Positions 1-10,700 of a stretch of 64,000 nt of DNA are shown here, piece after piece; position 1 is the first letter of the stretch, and every line of letters starts with the position of its first letter. Source of the DNA: Marvania coccoides (lineage: Eukaryota; Chlorophyta; Trebouxiophyceae; Chlorellales; Chlorellaceae); the NCBI GenBank assembly GCA_963854735.1, contig OY978099.1:124001-188000 (forward strand), given 5' to 3'. The translations under genes were made by a program, and so were the position numbers. A model generated the notes under the pieces. The model saw only the letters and a list, made by a program, of their open reading frames with translations. It was not told the origin of the DNA and ran no database searches.

Positions 1-60
1 CTGCCGTGGCTGTTGTGACGATGACTTTTTCTTGCTGGACTTCTTCACAGGGACCCCCAT
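1..60 (-). CDS. Possible N-terminus of a gene cut by the left edge
   Basis: Read on the minus strand, an ATG at 60-58 opens a frame of 20 codons that reaches the window edge with no stop. The encoded start is very rich in lysine and serine (KKSSKKKSSS-type), as in a nuclear or RNA-binding basic tail. It would be head-to-head with the ABC1K3 gene beginning at 489. The same stretch read on the plus strand looks like a pyrimidine tract ending in CAG, so it could instead be an intron end. Too little sequence is present to name a family. Confidence 0.3.
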   Translation of the reverse strand, partial: MGVPVKKSSKKKSSSQQPRQ

Positions 61-488
61 GCTGAGCGATCAATGTCGTGGTGCGCCGGAAAAAATGGCC
101 AAAGGCAAATATAAACCTGACGCTGTAACCCTTTGGTTTCCGAGTGCGGCCCTCTGAACGCAATGTTCCGAGCATCAATTGAAGGAATACAAATTGAAAT
201 GGGTCTCGAAGGGAGCAGGGGGAGAGAATGAGAAACGCCAGCCTGGATGGCAAAAAAGTGGCGCGATATGTTTCCCACCACCACCACCGCTGCCCATTAA
301 AAATAAAATAAAACACGCAATTGGCTGAAAGCGGATTTGACCCGAGGAAGCGCTCCGCGCAGCAAAACAACATTTCAAAAGAAGATTTAATTAATCCCTT
401 CCTCTTGACTTACTTTGTCACCATACATTTCCAATTTCTCCTCCAAATTTAAGATCTGCTGTTTTTTTCAGCCATACAGCCGCCGAGC

Positions 489-2535
489 ATGGAGCAGTTC
501 AGCGCTGCAGCTCGGCAGAGACACTGCAGCACCTCCGGTCGCTTCAACATGGGCGCCACCCCCACGCTCCTCCGCTGCTCCCCCAAGTCCAGGGGCCGCT
601 TGAGGCGTGAGTTCACTGCCGTGAGAGCCGCCGCAGGCACTGGCACGATCACCAGGTTAGCCAGCCCCTCTTTTTTCCCTTCTCATTCACATCCTCCACA
701 TATTTTAGTTTTTCCACCGCTGCTCACCACTTGGGCGTCGCAATTGCAGGAGCTCATGGAGCTTGCTCCCCTTTTTCAACGGCCGGGAGGCGTACGAGCA
801 GCTGCAGATGGAGATGGGGTTCTGCCGCATCAACCAGCCCTACTCCCCCGAGCTCGTCCGCCAGGAGGCCCTGGGCTCGCTGCCCGCCGCGCTGGCCCTC
901 CTTGCGCGTGGCACCAGCATGACATGGCAGCTGGCGGTGTTCTTCGCTGGGCTGTGGAGCGACCAGCTGGGCGGCAAGGAAGTTCCCGCCACCCAGGTCA
1001 AGCTGCGCGCCACCCAGCTCAGGGACATGCTCAGCCGGCTGGGCCCCACCTTCATCAAAGCGGGTCAGGTGTTGGCCAACCGCCCCGACATCGTGCGCGA
1101 GGACTATATGAACGAGCTTTGCGTGCTGCAGGACGACGTCCCCTCGTTCTCAGACGCCGAAGCCTTTGCCATCATCGAGGCGCAGCTGGGGCGGCCCATC
1201 GGGGAGGTTTTCTCCTCCATTTCCGACAGCCCGGTGGCCGCCGCGTCCCTGGGGCAGGTCTACAAGGCGGTACTGCGCGAAACCGGCGAGGCGGTGGCCA
1301 TCAAAGTGCAACGCCCTGGGGTCGAGCCTGTCATCTTCCGCGACCTCTTCATCTTCCGCGCGCTGGCGGGGCTGCTCAATCCCTGGTCGCTGCAGCGCCT
1401 GGGGTGCAACGCCGAGCTGATAGTTGATGAGTTTGGGGAGAAGCTGCTGGAGGAGCTGGACTACGTGCAGGAGGCGCGCAACATCGAAGACTTTGGCGCA
1501 AACTTCAAGAACGACGCCTTCGTGAAGATCCCCTGGGTCCGCCCCGACCTGAGCGGCCCCAAGGTGCTGATCATGGAGTGGATTGACGGGGTGAGGTGCA
1601 CCGATGTGGAGGCACTCAAGACCTCTGGCATCGACCTGGGGGCGTTTATCCGCACGGGGGTGGTGTCGGGGCTACGCCAGCTGCTGGAGTTTGGCCTCTT
1701 CCATGGCGACCCCCACCCTGGCAACATTTTTGCGCTGCGCGACGGCCGCATTGCCTACGTCGACTTTGGCAACGTGGCGGAGCTCAGCCAGCGCAACAAA
1801 GAGGTGCTCATCGACGCGGTGGTGCATGCGGTCAACAAGGACTACCAGGGCATGGCGCAGGACTTCATCAAGCTTGGGTTTTTGGCGCCGGGCACAGACG
1901 TCGCCCCCATCGTGCCTGCGCTGGAGAACATCTGGGCGGACTCCTTGGGGCGGTCGCTTTCCGACTTTAACTTCCGCACCGTGACCTCCAAGTTCAACGA
2001 GCTGATGTACCAGTACCCCATCCGCATCCCAGAGCGCTACTCCCTTGTCATCAGGTCGCTGCTCACCCAGGAGGGCATCTGCCTCACCCTGGACCCCACC
2101 TTCCACTTCCTGGAGGTGGCCTACCCCTATGTGGCGCGCCGTCTGCTCACCGACGAGGACCCAGCCCTGCGGCAGCGCCTCTTCCAGGTGCTGTTCCAGG
2201 GGGGGCGCTTCCAGTGGACACGGCTGGAGAACCTGCTGACACTGGCCAAAGAGGGTTCCCCCGGGCCCTCAGTGGGCGCCAACGGCGCCGTGGACCTGAC
2301 CCAGACTGTGGGCGATGGGGCGCGGGTGGTGCTGATGGACGACGAGCTCAGGCGGCAGCTGCTGATGGCGTTCACGGAAGACAACAGGCTGCACGTCAAC
2401 GAGGTGGCGCGGCTGCTGTCGCTGGTGCAGGGCGACGTGGACGCGCCCAAGCTGGTGAGGGAGACGGCGGCCAACCTGCCCAACCTGGCGCGGCAGCTGG
2501 TGCTCAGCTGGTCAGACAAGGTGCTGGCGTCTTAA
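489..2535 (+). CDS. ABC1K3: Plastid ABC1-family atypical kinase, ABC1K3-like
   Basis: Two exons, 489-655 and 750-2535, join in phase 2 to give 650 aa. The first exon is basic and rich in Ser, Arg and Ala, as expected of a chloroplast transit peptide. UbiB/ABC1 signatures follow in order: KAGQ (about residues 159-162), the alanine-rich nucleotide loop AAASLGQ (219-225), the VAIKVQRP lysine (241), ELDY (about 291), GDPHPGN (375-381) and DFGN (394-397). Spacing and wording (ANRPDIVREDYMNELC, CNAELIVDEFGEKLLEELDY) match my recollection of plant ABC1K3. That protein sits on plastoglobules and affects prenylquinone and tocopherol metabolism and photoprotection. The subfamily call is by eye; the ABC1 kinase call is secure. 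The gene is read away from the lysine-rich frame at the left edge. Confidence 0.93.
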
Positions 2536-2552
2536 AGTATGTTCAATTAACA

Positions 2553-2686
2553 AGAGAGAGAGAGAGAGAGAGGTATTTTCTTCTCAACAGCAATTAACTT
2601 GTATGGATCAATTTTCAATGACGACCAGTACTTGGAAATTTATTTTATTTATTTTTCTCTCTCTCGCGCTCTCTCTCTCTCTCTCT
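2553..2686. repeat. Inverted GA/CT microsatellites in the 3' region of ABC1K3
   Basis: An (AG)10 tract at 2553-2572 is followed about 83 bp later by CT tracts at 2656-2665 and 2669-2686. The two arms are reverse complements, so the transcript could fold back into a stem of roughly 18-20 bp just after the stop codon at 2535. Confidence 0.8.
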
Positions 2687-2948
2687 GAACAACAACATGT
2701 TTCAAGGTCTTACAGCAAAACAAAATCAGCATTTTTTTTTTGCTGTTCTCTTTCATGCAGCAATTTTATCAACCGTCCTGACCCATAATATTCCGTTATT
2801 TCATACAACACACAAGGCATTTGGTGCAAGTAATTTCCCGTTGCTATTACTACTATGTCGGAATCGCAGACAAGAAAACGCAGCGTGCCTTTACAGAATA
2901 GAGCCAGTGAACAGCAGCAAGGCTGCTAACTTTCACTCTTGAGAAGGA

Positions 2949-2967
2949 GGGGGGGGGGGGGGGGGGG
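2949..2967 (+). repeat. Poly-G run (19 nt)
   Basis: An uninterrupted G19 run in otherwise AT-rich intergenic DNA. It is prone to length error in assembly and may form a quadruplex. Confidence 0.85.
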
Positions 2968-3148
2968 TAGCTCGGGTGGCACAGGCTCATTTTTTCATCT
3001 GCCCAGTATATTCTGAGGATGATTAAGCTCGATGAGTAGTCCCGCGCGGCCATTTATAGGTGGCGTTTCATGAACATGACCGCAGAGGTTCCATTCATTG
3101 CCGTTGACGACATTAAACAGCAAAGCGAGCTGAAGATATGATACGTCG

Positions 3149-3379
3149 ATGCTGACAGGCTGTCGTGACAGCTGCGACCAGGCTTTCTTCCCGAATTATG
3201 GCTCATGCGGCTTGGCCACAAAATCCTCCGCAGCGGCCTTGTACCACCGCTGCGCCCCTGAAACCATGTTCCTCGTCGCAGCGGCCGCCATTTTGGTGGG
3301 CGGTGCCGTTGCTGGAGCTGTGCTGGCGCTGCGCCACCGCAGAAAGAAACTTCGACTTCATGGAGCAGTGGTGGAGTAG
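3149..3379 (+). CDS. Possible small single-pass membrane protein
   Basis: Frame of 76 codons beginning with ATG. Its N-terminal half carries five cysteines. From about residue 40 there is one strongly hydrophobic Ala/Val/Leu/Gly stretch (FLVAAAAILVGG onward), followed by a basic HRRKK patch, the usual layout of a tail or type-III anchor. A second ATG at the start of the hydrophobic part would give a 37-residue protein. The region is GC-richer than its surroundings, which favours coding. I do not recognise a family, and an overlapping frame is also open, so this stays tentative. Confidence 0.35.
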   Translation: MLTGCRDSCDQAFFPNYGSCGLATKSSAAALYHRCAPETMFLVAAAAILVGGAVAGAVLALRHRRKKLRLHGAVVE

Positions 3380-3572
3380 AAATATACGCAGTGAAATGAA
3401 ATGAAAAGAAGATTCTCCTTTGGTATGTGCTACAAAACCATACTGCTACCTATCTTTGTTTCTCACACCATCCCCTCAACAGCTACTTGTCTGAAGAAGA
3501 AAATGAAGAAGTAAGATGCCATCGTTTTGTTTCACCAACAAAAAATTACATATGCACTTTTCTACCGCGCAT

Positions 3573-4148
3573 TCAAACTTTTCGCATGAGCAAGTACACA
3601 TTTTTATCCAGGTCCAGCTCCTCCAGCCGCTTGGGGTCTCCTGACAGCTGCATGAGCAACCCCCCGTAGGACACAAACACGTCTGCCCTGATGTTGCCTG
3701 AAGCGGAGGAGTCCTTATACTTGAACACCCGACCGAACATCACGTAGTCGTACTTGTCGGCCAGGGTGGGGCGCGACCCCACCGAGGGGTCATAAACCGG
3801 CTGGTTGCTGCCTCCCACCGCCGTCTCCATGGCGCTGCCGTCCAGGTTGAGCGTGGTGGCCAGACACACGGCCAGCTTCTCGCCGTGGGACACAGGGTAG
3901 ACGTCGATATTTATGTCCAGGAGGAGGTCCATCTCGTACAGATCACTGCGGGCCTTGATGCGGCTCACTGCGTGAACGGGGGAAACAAAACAATAAAAAG
4001 CGGCGGTGAGAAAAAAATGGAGCGAGGTGGCCAGCGTGTGTAGATTGGCAATCTGCACACCTTTATCGAATTTTTTGCCATCGGGATCCACCTCTAGAAT
4101 CTCGAAAATGTCTTCCAAAAGCGTCTTGTTTCTGCTTGAAGATGCCAT
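3573..4148 (-). CDS. RPB8: RNA polymerase I/II/III common subunit RPB8
   Basis: Exons 4148-4061 and 3967-3573 (minus) join in phase 1 to give 160 aa, close to the roughly 150 aa usual for the family. Family landmarks are EDIFEILEVDPDGKKFDKVSR at the start (split by the intron after FDK), a central TLNLDG, LADKYDYVMFGR, and the C-terminal FVSYGGLLMQLSGDP followed by LLMRKV. RPB8 is an OB-fold subunit shared by all three nuclear RNA polymerases. The 93-bp intron has a length divisible by three and no stop in frame, so retention would insert 31 residues rather than truncate the protein. The gene is head-to-head with arogenate dehydrogenase. Confidence 0.96.
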   Translation of the reverse strand: MASSSRNKTLLEDIFEILEVDPDGKKFDKGVQIANLHTLATSLHFFLTAAFYCFVSPVHAVSRIKARSDLYEMDLLLDINIDVYPVSHGEKLAVCLATTLNLDGSAMETAVGGSNQPVYDPSVGSRPTLADKYDYVMFGRVFKYKDSSASGNIRADVFVSYGGLLMQLSGDPKRLEELDLDKNVYLLMRKV

Positions 4149-4516
4149 TGTGCAGTTAATTTGTGAAGCGCTATGTGCGGCGGCAGCAGCTGAATAGAAA
4201 TCTTGATAGCGTTGTGAAGATTAATATAACGTTTATGAACGCCTCAGCTTAGGCCAGAAGCAAATGTATTTAAGGTTTTCAGAAAATACTCGTCTGCTTG
4301 ATCTTGAGGGCAAGACAACTCAAGTGTTGATTAATTTTATATTGAAATTACGATTTAAATTGCGCAGGCATCACCAGACACCTCGCAAATTCCTCCTCCA
4401 TTTCTCTTTCTTGATCATTTTTAACGCTAAACCCATCCCTGTGCTGCGTATTCATTTTTTTTATAATATTTTTAATTTATTGGTGAATGCTCTAAACAGC
4501 AACCTGGATCCCCGAC
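4149..4516. promoter_or_regulatory. Shared 5' region of RPB8 and arogenate dehydrogenase
   Basis: 368 bp of AT-rich DNA between two divergent start codons, so it must hold both promoters and leaders. No distinct motif was recognised. Confidence 0.5.
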
Positions 4517-5965
4517 ATGCGCATTAGCCCTGCGGCAGGCACTCGACAGCGGTCATCTGTGCCGCTTTGTCCGTGGAAACACGCGCTAGTGCCCACACAG
4601 TTCGCCACAACACACTTGTTCACACAACAATTGCGCCCCAAACCACACGCCAGAGCCAGAGGTGCGTACATCTCGACATTTCCCCCTTTCCTGTGCTCCG
4701 CCCGCTCATTCCCACCTCAATCCTAATAACGCACCCTTCCCTCCCTTTTCTTCTTCCCTCCACCCAGGCATCTCCTTTGCTCCCCGCGCCCTCGACGCCG
4801 CCATGCCCTTTGACTACGAGCACCGCGCCAAGCAGCACCTGGACGCACAAAATAAACTCACCATCGGCATTGTAGGGTTCGGCACATTCGGTCAGTTCCT
4901 GGCCAAGCGCATGGTGGCCGCGGGGCACACCGTGCTGGCCACCTCCCGCTCCCCCTACGAAGACGTGGCAGCAGCCATGGGCGTTGCATATTTTCGAGAC
5001 TCTGATGACTTCTGCGAGGCCCACCCCGACGTCGTCGTCCTTTCCACCTCCATTCTGTCGCTGGAGGACGTGCTGGCGCGTTTGCCGGTGGGCCGCCTGC
5101 GCCGCAGCACGCTGTTTGTGGATGTACTGTCGGTGAAGGTGTACCCCAAGCGCCTGCTGCTGGCGAAGCTGCCCCAGGAGGTGGACATTCTGTGCACCCA
5201 CCCCATGTTTGGCCCCGACTCGGGGAAGGGCTCCTGGGAGGGGCTCAACTTCATGTACGAGAAGGTGCGGGTAAGAAGAGGCAGTGGGAGGGAGGCACGG
5301 TGTGCTGCATTTCTGGAGTTCTTCGCTGCTGAGGGGTGCCGCATGGTGGAGATGACGTGTGAGGAGCACGACCGCGACGCTGCGTCCACCCAGTTCATCA
5401 CGCACACTGTGGGTCGCACGCTGGGCGCTATGGGCGTCAGCAAAACACCGATTGACACAAAGGGGTACCAGTCGCTGCTGTCGTTGGTGGAGAACACGGC
5501 CAATGACTCGTTCGACCTCTACTACGGCCTTTTCCTGTAAGTTTGTCGGTGCTAGCTAGTTTTTTCTCCTGTTTATATATGTGTACATATATTTATTTAT
5601 TTATTCATTCATTATTTATTTATTTATTTGGAAATTGTGTATTTATTTATCTTTTTTTCTTCTATTCCTGCAACAGGTACAACCAGAGTGCCACTGAGCA
5701 GCTGGAGCGCCTCGAGCAGGCTTTTGACTCGGTCAAGCGCCAGCTCTTCTCCCAGCTGCACGCCAAGCTGAGGGAGCAAATGGCCTACATGGAGGGACCA
5801 GCCATGGCTGGAAGCTTTGCCAGCACCATGATGGCGAGCAGCAGCGCCGACGGGGGCAATGGCAGCGGCAGTGGCAGCAGCGGAGACGAAACCGGAAATG
5901 GGGCAGCTGCAGCAGTGCCAAAGTTGGAAGAGCGCACAGAAGCAGGCACGCAGACAAGCAGCTGA
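4517..5965 (+). CDS. Plastid arogenate (prephenate) dehydrogenase, TyrA family
   Basis: Three exons, 4517-4661, 4768-5536 and 5677-5965, join in phases 1 and 2 to give 400 aa. Exon 1 encodes a Ser/Arg/His-rich transit-peptide-like leader; a later ATG at 4803 would remove it. The NAD(P)-binding Rossmann motif GFGTFGQF lies near residue 70. Plant arogenate dehydrogenase landmarks follow: THPMFGPDSG, EGCRMVEMT, STQFITHTVGRTLG, TKGYQSLLSLVENT and DSFDLYYGLF. The enzyme oxidatively decarboxylates arogenate to tyrosine, upstream of tocopherol and plastoquinone. The C-terminus carries an added Gly/Ser/Ala-rich tail of about 60 residues not needed for catalysis. Arogenate preference is inferred from the plant-type similarity. 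Confidence 0.93.
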
Positions 5966-6349
5966 AGTACAGCGTGAAATAAACGAATAAATTGATGCGC
6001 AATTCTTTGTACTGGTATCATGTGACGACGAGAGAACAACCAGAAACAGTATGCGACAGTGCTTGGGCGGAAAGGATGCAACTGTTGCGGCTGGTAATGT
6101 GGCAGTCTGCCAGCAACGCCAGAGAGGGACAGTGGCAACGGTGTGGTTCAAGCTATTCCAACCATCTCCAGTTCTAGTCTTCACCAACCGCCGCAGAGCA
6201 GGCTCAGCATTTGAATTTCAAAACTTTATTTGCGCAGCGCAGGCGTGAATGCCTTTTAAATTTGAATGTATCGTCAAGCTTAAACACAACAGCAAAACAG
6301 CAAAGGGCGGCCGAAGAGAGAGACACGCTCGCAAACCAAGCAACCTTAC
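5966..6349. other. 3' end of arogenate dehydrogenase and SLD5 leader
   Basis: Two AATAAA hexamers at 5978-5983 and 5986-5991 lie just after the stop and are the likely polyadenylation signal. The remainder is the upstream region of SLD5. No gene was seen. Confidence 0.6.
5978..5991 (+). terminator. Double AATAAA polyadenylation signal
   Basis: Two exact AATAAA copies 13-26 nt after the arogenate dehydrogenase stop codon. Confidence 0.6.
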
Positions 6350-7099
6350 ATGGCTGACTATGGAAGCCAGCCGTTGAGTTTTGGCACTCAAGGCGATTCC
6401 ACTTTGGATTTTAGCGACTACGAGCTTTTGAAAAAGGCGCTGCAGAACGAAAAGGCGGCCCCTGAGATCCTTCCCTACGAGGATGATCTTGTGCAGCGAA
6501 TATATGTCAAGCTGGAGCAACAGGTAGGCTGCAGGCTACCGCAGAATTGAAGCTACAAAGAAGCTTGAGATTAATGCGCCCCTCCTTTTGATCCTTTCTT
6601 CAACGCACAGGAGCAAGAGATCCACGAGGCGGAGACCTCCCCCGACCACGAGCTCATGCGCATCATGCTCACCCTGGAGGTCACCCGCGTCAGGTACATG
6701 ATGCGCTCTTACCTGCGCACCCGCCTGTTCAAGGTCGAGCGCTACGCCCTGCACTGCCTCGACAACCACGACGTTCAATCCCGCCTCTCCGAACTTGAGC
6801 ACCAGTACGCTGTGCAGTACGCCAAGCTGCTGGTGGACCACCTGCAGAACTCGGTCACCTCCAAGCTCCCTGAGGCGTTCGCGTCGGTGTTCAAGCAGGC
6901 CAGCGCCCACGCCACCAACGACATGATCCCAGCACCTGACCTGGGCCGCCACGTCTTTGCGCTGGTGCTGCGCGACCTGGGGCAGGTGCAGGTGTACGAG
7001 GACGGGGGCATGCATGAGCTGAACAAAGGGGACCTGTACATAATGCGATACAACGTGCTGAGGCCGCTGCTCAGCGATGGCTCGGTGCAGCTCATTTGA
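6350..7099 (+). CDS. SLD5: GINS complex subunit SLD5
   Basis: Exons 6350-6523 and 6611-7099 join in phase 0 to give 220 aa, the normal SLD5 length. The N-terminal half carries the GINS A-domain signature: PYEDDLVQRI, then ELMRIMLTLEVTRVRYMMRSYLRTR and KVERY. The C-terminal B domain ends with GDLYIMRYNVLRPLL and QLI. SLD5 joins PSF1, PSF2 and PSF3 in GINS, part of the CMG replicative helicase with CDC45 and MCM2-7, and acts in the nucleus at replication origins and forks. It lies in the same direction as arogenate dehydrogenase, with no sign of a shared transcript. Confidence 0.95.
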
Positions 7100-7332
7100 C
7101 TTTTATGCCGACGTTCTTTCTTCGTATTTCTTCTGATGTATTTGCTTTTTATTTCCTTATGCTTTTATGCTAACGAAACCTACTGACGTAGCACACCCCT
7201 GCCTACTTTCTTGACTGACGACGCATGCCTATTCACGTTCAATTTTCAAATATAAAACAACAGAGTATACAGTACATTGATTTTTTCGGCAAAACTAAAT
7301 ACACATGGTTTCATTTTTAAAATCGCCGATTC

Positions 7333-9839
7333 TCAGCCCAGGCGGTGCTGCTTTAGCTGGTACATGATTGCTGCCATGGATACAGCCCCTCTGGCCACCT
7401 CAGCCCCTGCCTCTCCCTGGCGCTTGAGCAGCTCAAGGAAGCGGCTCCAGAGCATGAGGAGCTGCGTGAAAGCAGCCTGCTGCACCGCGCGCCCAGCCGC
7501 GGACGAACCAAAGTCTTGCCCGATTTCTCTGTGCATTGAAAAAACGATCGGAGAAGTGCTCAGGGAAGGAATATTAAAAAAAAAAAAAAAAACTCTCCAA
7601 TAAACTAGTTTTTCGCCCTCTTACCTGTTGAGCACCTCCACGACGCGCTCCCACCGCGAGGAAAAGTCTTTGGCCACGGGGGCGCCCAGCTCTGGGCCAA
7701 ACCCTGGGATGGGCTGCCCCTCTGGCACGTGCGCTGCTGCCGTCTCCCCCCGCTTCACAAAAGAAACCAGCTGGGGGGCGCCGGCAGTCAGGCGGGCGTC
7801 GACGTACAGCGACGAAGCACGCGACAGCGATTCCTCAAACGCAGCCAGCACGTCATCGCCAGCAGGGCCAAGGCCGGAAGCACCGCCGCCACCCCCTTCA
7901 CTCTGCGCCGCCGTTGCTGCTGCCGCCGCAGCGGAGAGGTGCTGCTTTGGGGGGGGCGGCGATCTGGGGTGGGGTGGGGACGGCAGAGAGCGTGCTGCCG
8001 CGTCTTTCAGCGTTGCGACGACGTGAGAGAAGTTGTGGATGAGGAACACGGTGCCACGACCCCGCTGCGGAAACGCGCGGCTGAGGGTCAGCAGCAGGTT
8101 CATCACGGCGTAGCGCATGCGCTCTATGTTGGACACCAGCGGACCGTCCAGAAAATCGGCGTGCAGCGACAGCACGGCCGCTGTCAGCGCAGCATACCGT
8201 GCCGTCACAGCGTGCACCCGGGTGGCGGTCAAATCGGAGCCGTCTGGCGTCACGTGCTTTAAGGACGACATCTGCGCGTCCAGCACCGTCTTCAGCTGCG
8301 GCCACAACCGCAGATTGAGTGCGTCAAAGTGGTCGTCCAGCGCCGGGATTGCTTTCCTCGCCATTTGCAGAGAGTACTCGCGATTCAGACGGATGCACAG
8401 CAGCAGCGCCACCGGGTCATGCAGCTCTTGTACCTCGGCGGCCAGCGAGGCCTGTACGAACGACACCACAGGCTCAAAAGTCTCTCGAAATACCGACTTG
8501 CCGTGGGGACCCCAAAAATCGCAACAGAACAGAAACTCGTGCCCTGCCGCGTCCACCAGCAGCTTGGACAACGATCGGAACAGAACCTCGAACGGAAACT
8601 TGCGCCCCGCGGCCTCGGCTTCATGCAGAATGAGAGGCGCAGAGTCCAAGGCCGCCAGCACCGCCGCTCGGTCTCCCAGTGCGAAAACGTCAGCCTTGCC
8701 GCGCTGGCTGGAGCCGGAAGACGCGCCGCCACCGGGGCCACCACTGGTGCGGGTGGGGGACAATGGCCCGCCGCCGCTGAAGCTGAGCATTGACAGCATT
8801 CCTGCCACACCTGCTGCTGCAGCGTTGCTGCTGTCCGAAGAGCCCAGAAGGTCGGCGGCGGTCGCCACGGTGGCCTCTGCGCGCTCCATGGCCGCCCAGT
8901 ACGACCTGAAGATGTCCAGCAGCTTAGAGGAGACTTGAACAGCATAGGATGACCTAGCATCCAAATAAATGTCGCCGCCGTGGGCGCGCAGGAACGCCGC
9001 AGCCTGACGGTGCCGCAGCAGCGCCGCCTGCTTGGCTTGGATGTGGGCGCGCGGGCGGCGCAGCCCGTAGATCTGCCCCAGCAGCAGCTCACGACACCGC
9101 GTCACCGCCGCCAGCCGCAGCTTCTCAAGCTCGGGAGCCACGTCGCGGAACGCCGCCGACCGCCGCACGTCCTGGTCTTTGGCCACAAATTCCAGTTTCG
9201 ACGCCAGCTGTCGCAGCGCGTTTGAAAAGTCTTCCCCGTCGGCAGGCGCCTCCATGATGGAGCGAACAAGCGACGGCAGCAGCGCCACCCGCTCCACAAA
9301 GTCAGACAGCCCCGTCTGCATGGACCGTCGGTTGCGCAGCTTGACGTTCATCGCCTGGCTCTGCTCCTGCAGCGCTCGGATGTCTGTGGAGATGGCTGCG
9401 AGGTCAGATGCGTAGCGACCCAGCAGTCCCTCGATGGCCCCCAGTACGCCATCGCACTCGACGATCTCCCCTTGCAGCGCGATCAGGTTGTCGCTCTCCG
9501 CCACGTAGTCCTGAATGGCGTCAACCTCGGCCGACGACAGCTTGGCATCGTACTGGGCCACAGCCTCACGAGGGTCAGTGCCTGCTGGGGGTGAGAGGCG
9601 GAGGGTGTTGACATGGCGGTTTAGGGTCACGGAACACGGCAAAGGAAAAAAATAAGCGCACCTCCGTCGAGGACTTGGTCGATTAGAGATCCAGCGTTCA
9701 GCGCGTCCAGCTCCTCCGCCAGCCCTGCCAACGAGACATGGTCGCTGGTGATGTCAAGCTCTCCGAGCTGCAAGTTGAGCAGCTGAGCGCTCTGCGAAGC
9801 CGACAAGCCACTCGCTGATCTCTCCATGTAGAAGTTCAA
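7333..9839 (-). CDS. VPS52: GARP/EARP tethering complex subunit VPS52
   Basis: Three exons on the minus strand, 9839-9662, 9584-7625 and 7528-7333, give 777 aa. Plant VPS52 is about 700. The conserved N-terminal part reads VDAIQDYVAESDNLIALQGEI, then ALQEQSQAMNVKLRNRR, and ELEKLR followed by RELLLGQIYGLRRPRAHIQ, as in the family. The middle carries a variable Ser/Gly loop. VPS52 is the core subunit that tethers endosome-derived vesicles at the trans-Golgi. The acceptor of exon 2 is a CAGCAG doublet, so two products differing by one residue are possible. Intron 2 contains a 17-nt homopolymer (A on the plus strand, 7576-7592), which is T in the transcript. Confidence 0.94.
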
Positions 9840-10700
9840 TCAATTCAAACTATTTTGTTCTCTCGCACTCTCATTTGTTCCTGAGAGTATTGTACATGGT
9901 GAGCATGGCGATGTTATAACTATAACTTTAATTATTTATTATTTGTGTTTTCAACAGCCTGCAGACAGCAGCTGCTGTGCGACAGAGCGCCGCCCACCCC
10001 ATTGTTGGCTACTGCATTGCCACGGTTCTGCTACTTATGACCGGGTTGACCACCCCTTGGGCAGCGTAAATATTTCTTCTGCATGCTCGCTCTTGAAATC
10101 ACACAGCCATGCATCTACTTAAAATCGCCGCCACTGTGCTAAGAAATGCTTTTTTTTGTTTAATTCATTACACTAGGACTTGGTTGCATTGGTTGCATTC
10201 ACACAGACACAAGACAAAGAATCAGGTTTTATACGGGGAAGCCAAATGCCTCTCTCGTTGTGGTGGGCTGTTCAAAATAAAAGAAGGGTTGAAAATACAG
10301 AAGCGCTCAACGAACTATATAACGAAAGAAAGGGGCGAGGGTGGCTATTAGGGGGGGGTGGGGGGTGGAAGAGGCATTTATGGTGCTGCTGCTGCACACG
10401 ATGCAAACCAACGATTGCAGCAGCAGCAGTCCAGCAAGAACATCTCTGCCCGGAAAATGGCCACTGCACCGCCCCCCAAAAATGAAAGCGGGGGAAATTA
10501 ATTAATGAAACTACTAACTATATGGAGAGAAATAATTGGGTTGGTTGCACAGGCCAACGATGGCCACTGTGCAGAGAGTTGGTCAATCAAATAATTGATG
10601 TCATAATTGGTGTGCATGAAAAGAGAGAAGGGCTCGTGCGTGCGTGCTGTTGTGAAACCACTTGAAAAAAGACAGAAACACAATTCGGGGGAAATAGTCC
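9840..10700. other. Gap between VPS52 and the ABC1K7/8 gene
   Basis: Mostly AT-rich, with G- and CAG-rich patches near 10350-10440. A GC-rich island at 9959-10069 carries a frame of 36 codons on the plus strand. It follows a splice-acceptor-like TTTTCAACAG, encodes a hydrophobic segment (HPIVGYCIATVLLLM) and ends in a stop at 10067. No matching first exon could be found, so it is not called as a gene. Confidence 0.4.

Larger units (their letters stand above)
2536..3148. other. AT-rich 3' region of ABC1K3 with low-complexity repeats
   Basis: No credible gene is seen. The stretch holds the 3' untranslated region of ABC1K3, a GA/CT foldback and a long G run, listed separately. A short frame from ATG 3070 (MNMTAEVPF, ending at 3141) could be an upstream frame of the small open frame that follows. 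Confidence 0.6.
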
